NCBI GenBank assembly: GCA_003427395.1
Contig: BFEA01000033.1
Coordinates: forward strand, 3,687,400-3,721,240
Direction: 5' to 3'
Length of the DNA stretch: 33,841 nt
From: Chara braunii
Lineage: Eukaryota > Streptophyta > Charophyceae > Charales > Characeae
Shown here in pieces: positions 15,478 through 26,946 of the stretch. Below the pieces are notes generated by a model. It saw only the letters and a list, made by a program, of their open reading frames with translations, did not search any database and was not told where the DNA came from. The position numbers were made by a program, and so were the translations under genes. Positions within the stretch are counted from its first letter, which is position 1. Each line of letters starts with the position of its first letter.

Positions 15478-17338
15478 AACTTACCCAAAAGAGTCAACGC
15501 AGCCGCCACAACAAAACAATACCTTTCCACGCTCCAGTCCAGCTGAAGGTACATCCCCCATCTTGCACACTTGGTGAGAACTGCAAGTCCCCATTGCAGG
15601 GCATTGTGGCCACGATAGGGCGCAGCAATCCGTGTTAAAAAAAATTGAGAATGAACTTTCCGCTGAAGGACATGTGCAGCTATGATTCTTGGGTCTCGTT
15701 CTACCACTCACCAAACGTTCAAAATGAGAATGAACCTTTTGCTAGAGCATGGAACTATACCATTTTTTGTCTTTTGTTCACGTGGACAGCGGTGGAGCGA
15801 AGCTGTTTGCCTTCGTGCCTGTGGTGAGTGGCGGTGCGAGGCACTAAGTCTGGTTCTCAAGTACCAGTCTTCATGATCTTCTTAATAGAATCAAAACGTA
15901 TTTGATCGCGTGCATGAATCGATCGTAGAAAAGAACCGAATGGCATGATGTGACGAGCGAAAGACCGCTGCCACCACAAAATTGTTGTGTGAAAGGCCAT
16001 AATAGGCTACATGATGCAACTGTCCCGAAAACGACAGATCGTGCCATCTAGCGCGACTGTGAGGGTTCGAGGGTATTCTTCAGCTAGCAGCTGGAAAGAT
16101 ATGGTCGAAACTTGAATCGCAAGTTCTGTTTCTAACTGGCGGTGGCGGAGCGAAGCTCTCTTATGGATGAGGCTTCCCGTCATGCTTCGCTTCGAGAACA
16201 CGACTTCCAAAGCCTTGCTTCAAGAACACGACTTCCAATTCCTCCCTCCTTATAGCTAGTCCACTACCTGATAACGAATAACGAATGCATAAAAGGTATC
16301 TTTACGGTAAGGTGCAGCAAGAATGGGGTTGTGGATGGTTAATTGGCAACGAGTGGGCCGTGCACCATAGCACCTCGCAAGGGCTCTCTGATATTGCAGA
16401 GGGTTTGTCCAGGCGGCTTTCCCTCATAGACTGAAGATGAATTCAGTATTCATGCTAAGATATCCAAGATCTGGCGGTAGATGGTTAGTGGAAAAGAAGG
16501 GGTCTTTCATTTGAAACAAGATAAATGAGGTTGTGAATAGAAAATCCATCGTAGGATAAGCTCGAATTATACCTTGACCTGGATGTACGTAAATCGGACG
16601 TGATTGTTGAATTGGCAGGGAGTGGCCTGTAGCACAGCAGCAGCAGGTCACGGGCTGTCTTGTGATGTCTCCGAGGTTTTCCCTCGCAATGCTGCCTCCC
16701 TCTTCCCTACGAGGGATTTGATATGCGAACTGGAATCTCCGTTGAAGTTGAAACCTTTGATGGAGTAGTCAATGGAAGATATATATCAGTGTGAATATCA
16801 AATCCGGCTGTGGAGAAGAGTGAAGTTGCGAAGGAAACCCTGGCACGTATCAGGAGTAAGGGAGCCCTGGAGCTGCACTTGTAGTGGTACCCTCCGAAGA
16901 TTCGATTTGATATCCGCACTGATATCTCCTTTCGAGATTAGGTGAGTGATGGTAGGAAATGAAAAAGAAAGGTACCAAGCACAGACATAGCACAGGCGGG
17001 GACTGGCTGTACATGAGACGAGCGATTGCGAACCTTTCGTGGCAGGGAGGGACACGTGAGCCAATTATGTGTGGGGTCAGATTTATCCCATGGGCAAACA
17101 GTTACAGATCTGAACGAGGAGCTGCCAGAAAATCCTAGTGAGGGCATGAATACTCACACTATGAATTGTCTAGAAAACTCCAAATGTCATTGCACGTATA
17201 TAGATTCAGCCAGGTCAAATGCCGGAATTGCAGTCAGATACGTTTAGGAAAGGACTGGTGTTAGATGGTGGAGTGCAAAGAAATGTCCGCCGCCAAATGT
17301 TGAGCGGCGCCCGTCTTTGCAAGTGCTCAAATGTGAAA
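15478..17338. other. Gene-poor region with short degenerate repeats
   Basis: No frame encodes a recognisable protein. Local repeats include 'gaacacgacttccaa' at about 16195 and 16226, 'tggcggagcgaagct'-like phrases at about 15792 and 16143, and 'gatttgatat' phrases at about 16708 and 16904. Two blocks containing 'attggcaacgagtgggcc' (16342) and a similar 'attggcagggagtggcc' (16610) also look related. They suggest old repeat debris. Confidence 0.5.
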
Positions 17339-17482
17339 GCTGTGGATTTCGGAAGCTTTTGCAGAGCCAGTAGTGAGTTTTTAGGTACCTTGTTGTATAT
17401 TAAGGGCTTGGCTGTGGATTTCGGAAGCTTTTGCAGAGCCAGTACTGAGTTTTTAGGTACTTTGTTGTATATTAAGGGCTTG
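17339..17482. repeat. 72-bp tandem duplication
   Basis: A unit beginning 'gctgtggatttcggaagc' at 17339 is repeated immediately at 17411, with two substitutions ('tagtgag' against 'tactgag' and 'ggtacct' against 'ggtactt'). Being 72 bp it does not break a reading frame, so a 98-codon frame spans both copies as two 24-residue repeats. No known family matches. The near-identity means the duplication is recent. Confidence 0.9.
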
Positions 17483-18117
17483 GCTACAATGTGGGAGCTT
17501 ATGACAGTTTATTGATGTCTTTGTCATTTCCTTTGTGGAAGTGGACCTGGTTACTATCTGTCTAATCTGCAAATGCATCTGCAATTGCAATCTAACTTCT
17601 GTGGTGAAAAATACTACCGGTAGTGCCTTATTTGGGCACAATGTGTCCCTGAACCCGACTTTTCAAGTCATGTTTCACCCGTGTGGTCACCTTCCGCTGC
17701 CAGTCCACCTGGATGGCCTTAGCCAGTGTAAATGAAAGGTCCATGGATTTCCTTGGTTGTCACACACTCCGTTTTTCTTGAAAACTCTTGGTTGTTTCTT
17801 TCCTGCCAGATCACTGCGCGGCCAACTACTCTCTGTTTGAGCCGTAACCCCAGCCCTCTGATGATGACGAGGCTTCAGGAACTCCACCCAACACAACCTA
17901 GTTGCAATTCCAGGGAATTGAATGATTAGAATGTTGTTCCCAAGTTGGGACCACGTTGCCAATTCCAGTGGGAGGCTGGGCAATCTCACCGCAGGAGTAG
18001 GGGATTCAAGAGCCCATTGATATTGACAAGAAGTCGTATCAATCTCTACTCCCCTCTGAGTTAGCTATACTGCAGAGGTGGGTGGAGCCATAGATAAGAT
18101 GCATGCCATTGATTTGC
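17483..18117. other. Intergenic, no feature seen
   Basis: Mixed sequence with short open frames on both strands, none longer than about 100 codons and none recognisable. No cloverleaf or promoter stands out. Confidence 0.45.
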
Positions 18118-18445
18118 AAGTAGGAATTTGTTGCTGCCACCATTTTCCCAAGGCTGTTGCCATGGATGTTGGGTCAATCTGTATGACCTGATTCGAATGT
18201 TGACGCAAGAACGTGCATTGAACACCTTGTCAAGTGTTGGAGGGAGTAGCCACATTACGTCCTATATAGTCAATCTGGAGGAGAGTGCTGCATACCTTTG
18301 ATTTGAACTAGTTGTTTGGAGTCGCCGCCAGCATTTGCCCATTTATGTTCTTGATTTGCAGTTACTTTTGAGTTGCCACCAGCATTTGCCCATTTATGTT
18401 CCAGTTTTGATGTTGGACCAATCTGTATGACGTGAATCCAGCACG
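18118..18445. repeat. Degenerate direct repeats built on a 'ccagcatttgcccatttatg' module
   Basis: The phrase 'gccagcatttgcccattta' occurs at about 18326 and again at about 18377, a 51-bp shift. A weaker relative ('gctgccaccattttccc') lies near 18134. The phrase 'caatctgtatgac' follows at about 18176 and 18420. The order module, then 'gatgttgg', then 'caatctgtatgac' holds in both blocks, so the region is a diverged duplication of roughly 240 bp. Confidence 0.6.
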
Positions 18446-19197
18446 TTCTGCTGTACACTGACTCATCGGTTGTTTGGTTCCGCTGATTTCAGGGTGGGAA
18501 AATGCTTTGCAATCTTTCGCGATGATTTTTGGATATTTCAATGACTTCCTGCATGGGTCTTTCACAGATGCCCTACCTGGGGTTGACAAAGAACCAGGCG
18601 TAAGCACTTCCCTGAGAATCAAACTTGGCTTGGTTTTCACAATGAGAAATATCGAGACAGTTAGGTTTTGCACGACTCGTACATGTCCAAGGCCACGAAG
18701 TGGCAGCGGCGCCAGTTCAATCTCAATCTCGTTTGATTGAGATGGATCAAAAAGAGTTGCAAAGACGAAGTGGTGGACTTTTAGCCCTCCATCCCCATCA
18801 TGATAATAACTTAGGATCAAGTTTATCTTGCACAGCAGTGTCATCCTAGTTTCCTATGCTTCGATCTTGGTCAAAGGGCAGCCTTGTTTTTTTGTGTTTT
18901 CTTTGTTAATGCTCCAATCTATTCGTGGGGAGCAACACGGCTGGGAACTGGGCCCAGCGTCCCTTATCAGAATACAAAAATCAGATACCGGGGCTATTAC
19001 CCGGCTTCGGCTAAGAACAATCGAGGAAAAGGGAAAAATAAAAAACACTGAACTCTACCAAGTCGCTAGAATATGTGCATCAAAAAGCCTCCCAACCACG
19101 AATCAGATGGGTGAAACCTATTCAATCCATCTACGACCGCCCCCAGCATGGCTGTTTTCAGCACGAAACCGCAGCTCTTCTAGGCCCCGTCCTCTCA
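18446..19197. other. Intergenic, no feature seen
   Basis: A phrase at about 18499-18520 repeats one near 14840. Otherwise the sequence shows no domain, RNA gene or array I can support. A 160-codon minus-strand frame ending at 18362 is unrecognised. Confidence 0.4.
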
Positions 19198-19392
19198 TCA
19201 GGCTAGGATACAGAGTTGCACCACCTTGCTCCAGCACCAGACATCGTTGCTCCAGTTACGAGCCCCGATGACCACTGAGACTGCCCCCTCAAACAGCCCC
19301 CCAGATCTCTCTCCCAGGCCTCACGCCCCCATTAAGCTAGGTCACAGAGTTGCGCCACCTGGCTTCGGCTCCGGCCAGCGTAGCTCCAGCGT
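19198..19392. repeat. Diverged direct repeat, about 60 bp, 133 bp apart
   Basis: A block with 'ggctaggatacagagttgca' at 19201 recurs as 'agctaggtcacagagttgcg' at 19335. Both are followed by 'ccacctkgct', a 'ccag' phrase and 'gctccag'. The copies differ at many positions, so the duplication is old. Confidence 0.6.
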
Positions 19393-20104
19393 TGGTCTTT
19401 GAGGGCCACCAAATTTTCGACCACCCTTCACAGGATCACAGGTGACTTGCCAGATAGCACCTATTCCTACGACCTTCCGTAGGAGCAGGCAGTTCCCACC
19501 TCATGCACACCCGCCCCTTGCCCGTTTCTGCCGACCCACACACCAGCCCCTGCCCCAGAATAGGGCAACCCCCTACTCCGACCCTACCCTCTTTGAGACA
19601 TTCATCCCCACCTTGTGATGCCCCTGCACGATAGGGCTTCCCCCACCCCCTTCTTACCGTTCAGCCCTCCGGGAATGATCCAATCCAGCCGACTACAGTT
19701 ATTGATGACACACTTACCAAAATGTCAATCGCAATTTGGAAAAGCAGGGCCTCTTCAAAAATATTCAATAACCCCCGAAAACACACCTACATCACTGAAG
19801 AAGGTGCAGGGCGGCCTAGTTCTGTGTGGGACAGACATCCATCCAATCACTGGACATAATTTTCTGATAGGAGCAAGGTACTTTACCGACATTGAAAGAT
19901 CCTCTTGCTGTTGCATGGTACCGTATACTAGGTGGATCAATTCTCTCTTGAGTGATAGTTGTTTCCAGCCCTAGGGGATGGTGGAACAAATCCCTCGTCC
20001 TTTCCTGGTGCCAGCTTTGTCCAAGAGCTTCCCAGAACTACTAAGTAGCCACTTCCCAGCCAACTCACTCCCAAAATCACCTATCCTGACTACACCTTCC
20101 TAAA
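19393..20104. other. C-rich intergenic sequence, no feature seen
   Basis: The plus strand is rich in C and CCC words around 19490-19680. A 119-codon frame from 19615 is unremarkable and unrecognised. No regulatory or RNA element can be supported. Confidence 0.4.
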
Positions 20105-20372
20105 CCACCAGTACATTGGCCAGCCATTTTCTTCAATGTCGGTGTGCGTTAACGGCCGTGACTTTTGGGGTCGGCCGTTGGAGGACTGGTAGCATTCAAA
20201 CCAGCAAAAAAAAAAACAAAGCACCGGGGCCCACCAGTACATCGGCCAGCCATTTTGTTCAATGTCAGTGTGCGTTAACGGCCGCGACTTTCGGGGTCGG
20301 CCCTTGGAGGACTGGTAGCATTCAAACCAGCAGTGAATTGAAAAAAAAGAAAAGAAAACAAAGCACCGGGGG
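20105..20372. repeat. 126-bp tandem duplication
   Basis: The unit starting 'ccaccagtacattggccagc' at 20105 recurs at 20231 with a few substitutions ('cttcaatgtcggtgtgc' against 'gttcaatgtcagtgtgc'). Each copy ends in an A-rich stretch and 'aaagcaccgggg'. The A-run of copy two is longer. Frames across it encode the same peptide twice, with no known domain. Confidence 0.88.
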
Positions 20373-20383
20373 ATCATTAGGGG

Positions 20384-20432
<49 letters not shown>

Positions 20433-20940
20433 GATCTCCCAGCAGAAGTGGGAAGATCCATACTCACTTTCCACTTTAGAAACCCAAAGTTGCTTGGAGA
20501 GAGAGAGAGAGAGAGAGAGAAGTGGGAAGACCCAGCAGTTCTGAGGTAGAAAGTAGGGGAATGAATCTTCCGGCAGACGTACCAACTGAGAGAGAGAGAG
20601 AGAGAGACAAAGATAGAGGGGGGGGGAGAAAGGGCCGGAACGTTGCATGGCTCTACACATCGAACGGGTCGAGCAGTTTTGATGTAAATGGATCTTCCCG
20701 CAGACGTACCAACTAAGAGAGAGAGAGAGAGAGAGAGGGAGGGGGGGGGGGGGGGGGGGGGGGGGGGAGAAAGGGTAAGCGCAGTGTACGCTCGACATGT
20801 CGAACGTGTCGGCTCTCTCTCTCTGTCCCTCAGGTCGCTGAAGTGCAAAGTGAGAATGGATCTTCCCGCTTCTGCTGGAAGATCTGTCCTCTCGCTCTCT
20901 CTCCCTCTCTCTCTCCCCCCCCCACCCCCCCTTTTCCCCG
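20373..20940. repeat. GA/CT microsatellite complex with interspersed foldback modules
   Basis: GA tracts lie at about 20389-20428, 20498-20520, 20588-20608 and 20716-20737; a 27-G run at 20741-20767; and CT tracts at about 20812-20824 and 20888-20915. Between them a module based on 'atggatcttcccgcagac' plus 'gtaccaact' recurs at about 20562 and 20688. Shorter palindromic versions at about 20430-20461 and 20855-20886 pair 'ggatct' with 'agatcc' or 'agatct' words. Long frames on both strands follow from GA or CT having no stops. Confidence 0.8.
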
Positions 20941-21596
20941 CCGCCCATTGAAAAAGAGAAACGATATAATTTTTTTTGCTTTTGCACTAGTACCTCCACC
21001 AGTGTTGCGAAATTACGAGGTTTTGCCAGTTCCCCAAAAAATCAGGGGTGGGACACAGCGTCGACAATGTCCCATAAATCTGAGTTTTATATTGCGCGAG
21101 TGAAAAGAAAAAGGAGAATTTTTTTTTTTCTCTACTGCAATGATGTCGGGCAGGGTAGTCTGGAGCCGTGCTCAGTCTTCCTCCACAGAATGCACCTTAG
21201 TGACCTTACATTTAAGGCGGTCACATTGTGAATGTTAATGTTTTCTCTTTTTTCTTTGTCGTGTGTTTCTTACGAGTTCCCTGCCAATGAGACAGGGTGG
21301 AATTCGTGATCTGCTCAAGCTGTCCGTGATCTGCTCAATTTGTGTTTTGTTAGAGGATTGTAACGCTCATCACACTGACACTTAGGGGAATGTATCCGAT
21401 CATTTTGACGGTCGGCTCCGTGTGTCCATTTTTTTCCCTTTCTGTTCTCTTTTTCGAATTTGACAACCTGGGCACGGGGCTGAGATGCCCTCACTAAGGG
21501 CACACTCACACTACCGCTTCCAAGCATGTATACAACTGCAATCACGACCAAAACTTTGTTTCCTTTTTATTTTGTCCTTCTTAGGATCATGATCGC

Positions 21597-21635
<39 letters not shown>

Positions 21636-22594
21636 CTGTTGTTGTACCAAGGGTATTTGGCGTGTTTTATGCAATTTACGCCAGGGCAGCCCAACCCGTC
21701 TGCCGGCACGCACGTGAGGGGAGTTTGGGTCCCCGCCTGGGTGAGCGGCGCGCACGGGGTATTGACGGCAAGGCGCGACTATGCGCGGCCTGGGTGTGTG
21801 CGGCATCACGAGCTAGAGGGAGACGCGGCCTCTATTGTTATTTTTTTAATTATTTATCTATTTATTTGTATTTCTAAGGCGTTTAGCTCAGTGATCGATT
21901 CGAGGCCGATGTCGAGACCAGCGGGCCTGACTCAGCTATCACATTGTCTAACACAGGTAGCCGACATGGCAGTTAAGGATCTTCAACACGTGCCTCTTTC
22001 GGCGGGGCCGCTCGGGGTCCTCTGTTTTTGGGGGCTGGCAAAAAATTTTCTCCTCTTGTCTTGACGCTCAGGCTGGCGAAGGTCAGCGTGCATGTGAGCC
22101 GGTGGGTAACTAGCCACGAGACAAAAGAAAACCTGGGTGGTGGACGTCGCCGTGGACGCACCATCCGCCAACTACGATCTGTTGTGAAAGGCTTGAGTGA
22201 GAGCATGTCGCTGGGTCCCGAAGGATGACGGACCATGCTCGTGTGCAGCAAGGTGGAGTGACCCCGGGCACTGCGGGGAGACCGCAGTGTAGTTGCAGGA
22301 GCCGCATTTACGTGGAACTTTTCCCGCTTCGGATTTCAAAAGTTCCCACTTGGATTGCGACTTTCACCTTGATCCGTACTGTGACCTGCCTCAACACTCG
22401 GGCTACGGGCCTCACCGCAGGCCATGCGCCTTCCTCTCTGATGCGGCGTTGGGATCAATACTACGGCCAAGCGTGGGTCGAGAGTCTCGCTGCCATCCGC
22501 TGTTGAGGATCGGCTCGGCAGGTGAGCGTTACAACACTCCTCAACGGGATTCGGGTTCATGATCACCGGCTTGCTGAGTGTGATGGTCGCGATC
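20941..22594. other. Intergenic up to the retrotransposon, with a 36-T run
   Basis: A run of 36 thymines spans 21600-21635. Several frames of 70-140 codons cross 21630-22590 but show no conserved motif. The composition changes to GC-rich after 21640. No tRNA or promoter can be supported. Confidence 0.45.
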
Positions 22595-22912
22595 TGGACG
22601 GTCGGACCTCTGGTGGGCGTTTCGACCTGCCGCTTGGCCTGTTCTCACAGACCTATGTTCTATTCGGGGGCAATACAGTCCAGTCCAGGCCGGTATCTCT
22701 GTCGGTACCAGCCAGTCCAGTCCAGTCCGTCAGTCCGCTGGGGTATAGCCCAGCCATTGTCTGTTTTTCGGATCATTCTTGACTTGCACATTTTGACGTA
22801 CGTGCGTTGGAGTCTTGCGTCGGGAGCTGCGTTGTGCCATCTCGCTCCCCCCTTCTTCCTCCATCTCCATTTCTATCACTAGCGGAGCAACACACCTGGT
22901 GGGTCCGCTACA
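22595..22912 (+). repeat. 5' LTR (diverged)
   Basis: It aligns with 32453-32744. The 3' two thirds are very similar, from the 'cagtccgtcagtccgctgg' phrase to the end 'ggtgggtccgctaca'. The first part has an extra block around 22680-22715 and a changed start: 'ctggacggtcggacc' stands where the other LTR has 'tgtagcggacc'. It carries CCAGT-type pentamer repeats and a TATA-like word at 22744-22747 inside a short palindrome, a possible U3 promoter core. Confidence 0.85.
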
Positions 22913-22913
22913 T

Positions 22914-22930
22914 TCGTATCGGAGCAGGCG
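22914..22930 (+). other. Degenerate primer-binding site, initiator tRNA-Met type
   Basis: Directly after the LTR the sequence 'tcgtatcggagcagg' resembles the plant initiator-tRNA-Met complement 'tggtatcagagccagg', with two substitutions and one missing base. Position and wording fit the (-)-strand primer site of plant LTR elements. Confidence 0.6.
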
Positions 22931-24915
22931 TTTCTCCCTGCTCCCTTCCCCCACCCACCCCCTCCATCACTTGCCACGTGGCTTGAGCAAAACGCTCGCC
23001 ACTTCTACCCCCGTAATGACACCGTTGCACGTTTCGCTTCATAACTTTTGTATCCGGTGTCCATTTTTTCGGATCTTTGGCTTTTTGGAACTCTCTCGAC
23101 GAGCCGCTTCCAACGAGCTATAAATTGCGAAATTTGGTGCGGTATTTTTTGGAGTTATGTTAGTTTAAAGATCGAGATTGTTTTTTTTTTTTTTTTTTTT
23201 CAGGCTCTAAAATCGCCCGCGCTCGTTTTTCAATGAGCGCTATTACTACAGGCCGCGGCTGATGCCGCGCCATATCTCGTAAGAAGCGCCTTTTGAAAAG
23301 CTTTCCAACGAGTCCTCCTTTGCTCAATTCCACCCAGCGGGTGAAAATTTATGAGCAAAAGAGTCTTTGCCCTTCCCGTGCCCCTCTCCTCCCTTTCCCC
23401 GTGGCCATCTCCAAAAGTGACACGTGGCACTGTGTGAAGACCCCCCTGTTTCAGGCGCTGCTCTACAGTGGTGAGGGTCTGCTCACACAGCAGACCCTAG
23501 ATCTGCAGAACTGCTGCTCCAGGGGGCTGATCAAGATCTTAGCCTCCTCTCTCCTCCAGCTGGCTGCTGCAGCGAAGGCCAAGACTCTTCTGGTCTTGTT
23601 GTACCTTGTGCCCTTGGAGACACCAAGGGCCAGGTATCTTTTCTCTCTCTCCCCCTTCCTCTACTAACCCACTCTCCATATCTCTCTCTCTCTCCTCTTA
23701 CTCATACCCCCCACCCCACCTTTTCTCCCACAAACCACTACCTTACCCTCTTTTCTTCATTTCTTTTTTTTTCTCTCCTCCTTCTTTTCTCCTTCCTTCT
23801 TGATCTCTCTCCACCTTTCCCCATCCCTCCTCTCCCCCAACTACCACCACACCATCCCCCCTATCTCCCACCTATTTCCTTCTTTTCTCCTTCACTTTTT
23901 CATACCGCTTCCCCCCTACTTCGAAATTTTTCTGTTTCTCTCCTTTTCTATCTCCCTTTTGATTTATATTTTCTTTTTTTTCAAAAAAATTCGAATTATC
24001 TTCTTCCCCACCTTTTATGATTTTTCGATTTTGTATTTTGTATTTTTTTATTTATTCTGAAAATTCGACTTTCTTGGCGGCAACCCTAAATCTGATTAGG
24101 TGTTAGCCTTTCTTGCTTTCGGCACACGTTTTGACCTCGTGGGGGTAACGAAGTGCTGCCGAAATTTTCTGATTTTCTCTTACTTAGTCTTTTTGGCACA
24201 CTTCGACCCCATGGGGGTAACGAAATGCTGCCAAAATTTTTGACAAATTAGATACTTCATTCCTCCCCACCTCCTCATCCATTTATTTACTTATTTATTT
24301 ATTTATTTATTTCTTTATTTATTTATTATTTATTTCTTTTCTGAAATTTCTTTTTTTTTAATTTTATTTGCAGCACCTTGACACCTAGTGTGCTCACCTT
24401 GGTCTCTCCTTTCCCCTTGGCACATTCTTGACCCCGTGGGGGGTAGGGAAATGCTGTCGAAAATTTTAAAAAAAATAAAAATAAATAAATAAATAAATAT
24501 TGTTTTCCCTTCACATCTTTTTACTCATTTCTTTCATTATTTTTATTATTTATTTATTTATTTATTTATTTTTATTTTCTCTCAAAATCTCGCTGTTTAT
24601 TTATTTTTTTCCCGCCTTCCCCCCCCCTATGCTTGCTATTTTACTTTCTTGATTAGGTCACCGGTACCCTACCATAACCACTTAAACTTCAGTTAGGGTT
24701 TTCTTAGGGTTTTTGTAGGGTTTAGGGTTCTTCAACCCCCCCCTACTTCTCCGTCCTCTTCGGGCACCCTGGACCCGAACCACCCCTCCCCCTTTGACGG
24801 CGCCCGCGCTAGCCTTGCTATCGCCGTTCGCCGCTTTCTGCTGCGGACTTCCCCCTACGCCCTCCGCTCACGTGGACCTCTTCTGGCCCCCTCCAGTCTG
24901 GTCCGTCATCTCCCC
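22931..24915 (+). other. Retrotransposon leader, low-complexity, no convincing gene
   Basis: The 2-kb leader starts with C-rich sequence containing the palindrome GCCACGTGGC (22973-22982) and a second ACGTGG near 23421. It has a 20-T run at 23181-23200 and a long pyrimidine-rich stretch at about 23636-24060. A phrase 'ggcaca..ttgacc..gtgggggtaacgaa.tgctg' occurs three times (about 24121, 24195, 24419), separated by TTTA-repeat tracts. Telomere-like 'ttaggg' words cluster at 24693-24728. A 124-codon frame at 23293-23667 is unrecognised. Confidence 0.6.
24690..24730 (+). repeat. Cluster of plant-telomere-like TTAGGGTTT words
   Basis: Four copies of 'tagggtt' lie within about 40 bases at 24693-24728, including an intact 'tttaggg' at 24721-24727. 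Plant telomeres are (TTTAGGG)n, and single 'telo-box' words are common near promoters of plant translation genes. This irregular cluster just before gag may be either a chance T/G-rich run or a regulatory patch. Confidence 0.5.
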
Positions 24916-26946
24916 ATGGCTGACGGTGTGCCACACGCCGCCGACACGGCGATGACCACGGCATCGGGCTCCACACCCGTGCCGGCGGACCAGGGCCATC
25001 AGCCCCAGGGGGATCTGCACACCCTCCTCACCTTTCTCCTTGCGCCCATCCAGGCGCAACTCGCGACCCTTGCGCCCATCCAGGCGCAACTCGCGACCCT
25101 CGCGCCCTTACAGGCGCAGGTGGCGACCCTTGCCGCCGGCGTGCGGCAACTCCAGGACGCTGGTCGTCCTTCCTCTCCTCACTCTATCTCTTCTCCTGGC
25201 TCCCAGTCTGGGTCCCTCGTCCTCCAACAGGGCGCCCACGGTGGAGCTTCCTCCTCCGCTGCCCCCGACCCGGCCATCTTGGTGACCGTCCATGCCCCTA
25301 GCACGACGGCCGCCACGAGTCAGGTCCTCCCTCAGTCTACGGGCGCACCCGCCCAGACCCCGGCCACTACGGCCACGGTACCACAACCCGCTACCATGGT
25401 CTCAGCTTTTGCGGGTGCCCCACTTCTCCCCCCTCTTCGCACAATCGCAGCGCCATCTGACTCTCCCCCTTGTGGGATGCCTTGCGCCGCTCGTGCGTCT
25501 CCCCCTGCCACACCTCGCTCGACCTACGTTCGCGGTCTCGAGGACGAGATCGCCTAGCTCCGGACCGACCTCGCCCTCTCACGCCTTCAGCCACCCCTAC
25601 CCTCACAGGTGGCCGCGCCTTCCGGCGCACCCCCTTCTTCCTCTATTCTTCCTTCCATGCAGGCTCGCTTCCCTTCGCCCTGCACCTTACCCATCCCCAT
25701 CCTACCTCCTCCCCATCCCCTCGGTTGTTGCGACCTCTTCTACCGCAGCTCCCGTGCAGCCTGCCGCTGTTTCCCCCGCCGCTCCACCATGCGGCCCGGG
25801 CGTACAGTCAGCTGCGCGTCCTCCTCCAGGACCTGTGCCGACCTATTCCGCCGTAGCGCAGTCCCCTGCTTCCCGTTCTCCTCGCTGCCAAAACGGTGGT
25901 GCACCACTCGTCCGCTTGACGGACATTGCCTTGTATGACGGTACAGGCATACGCGTGTCTCGGTGGCTACAGTCTGCCACCCGCACGCTCCAGCTCATGG
26001 GTGCCGCACCTGACACGTGGGTGACTCACCTCTCCACGCGCCTGCGTGGCGGTCCTTCCGACGCCTGGGAGGATTTCTACACATACTCCATTCGTGCGGG
26101 TCGGACTCGACCTTCATGGATTTCCAGGCGTTCCTCGAGGATCGCTTCAGAGCCCGATATGACGTGACCGACGCCTTCGAGCGTGTCGTCACTACAAGCT
26201 GGTCCGGCTCTGGTGGCGCTGCCGGCCTGGATGGCCACATCCAGGTCTTTCAAGACGCCCGCCTCATTTGTGACATGGCGGTCCTCCCCGAGGCGGCCCT
26301 TATCGATCGTTTCTTGGTCAGCCTTCCGCTCGAGTACTGCTCCGAGCTATGGCGGTACGAGTTCACATCGGCCCCGCAGGCTTACGAGGCCACCAGGGAC
26401 CATCAGCAGATGTGGGCCCGTCTTCACCCCGCCTCCTTCTCCCAGCCCCAGCGTACTGGTTACGCCTCCTCCTCCTCTCACGGCACTTCCCAGCGCTGTT
26501 CCCCTTTCCGCCGTCGCCCCCGCCGTTCCACGCAGCAGGGTCGCCACTTCTCGCGCCGCTTCAGCGCCCTCGAGTATGGTGAGCAGGACGCTAGTGCCCC
26601 GCTGTCACCAGAGGGTGACCATAGCGCCGACCTCGACCTCGGTGAGGCCGTGCACCACCACCTGGAGGACCCTACTCTCCCTATGGCTGAGTGCCTCCAG
26701 CTCATCCTTTCCACCCTTTCCCGGGCACGCAGCCGCCCCGGTCACGCTGGCACGTCGCCCCCCGAGGTCCCTCAGGAGGGCCTCCCTCAGGGCTTCGTTC
26801 CTCTTAGTGGTGTCCTTTCCCCTGAGGAGCGCGCGGCTATTCTAGGCCGGCGTGGGTGCTTGCGCTGCAGCTTGGACGGTCATACCTCCTCGCGGTGCCC
26901 TTACACTACCGCCCTCGACCGCCATTACGCTGACCTTTCTCGTTAG
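24916..26946 (+). pseudogene. gag: gag, broken by one stop and two frameshifts
   Basis: Gag forms the particle that packages element RNA. The start ATG at 24916 is in good context ('ccccATGGct'). Residues about 40-70 contain three copies of a ten-residue LAPIQAQLAT-like heptad-style repeat, a probable coiled coil. A TAG interrupts at 25555-25557 in a likely helical stretch. Protein-like sequence then moves to frame 2 (capsid-type 'WLQSATRTLQLMG' near 25960-26000) and back to frame 1 around 26085-26115 (MDFQAFLEDRF onward). A C-x2-C-x4-H-x4-C zinc knuckle is at 26857-26898, followed by TAG at 26944-26946. Single-base indels best explain the frame changes. Confidence 0.8.

Noticed and set aside
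23293-23667. 124-codon frame in the retrotransposon leader
   Set aside because: No domain or codon pattern supports it, and it lies in low-complexity leader between the primer site and gag.
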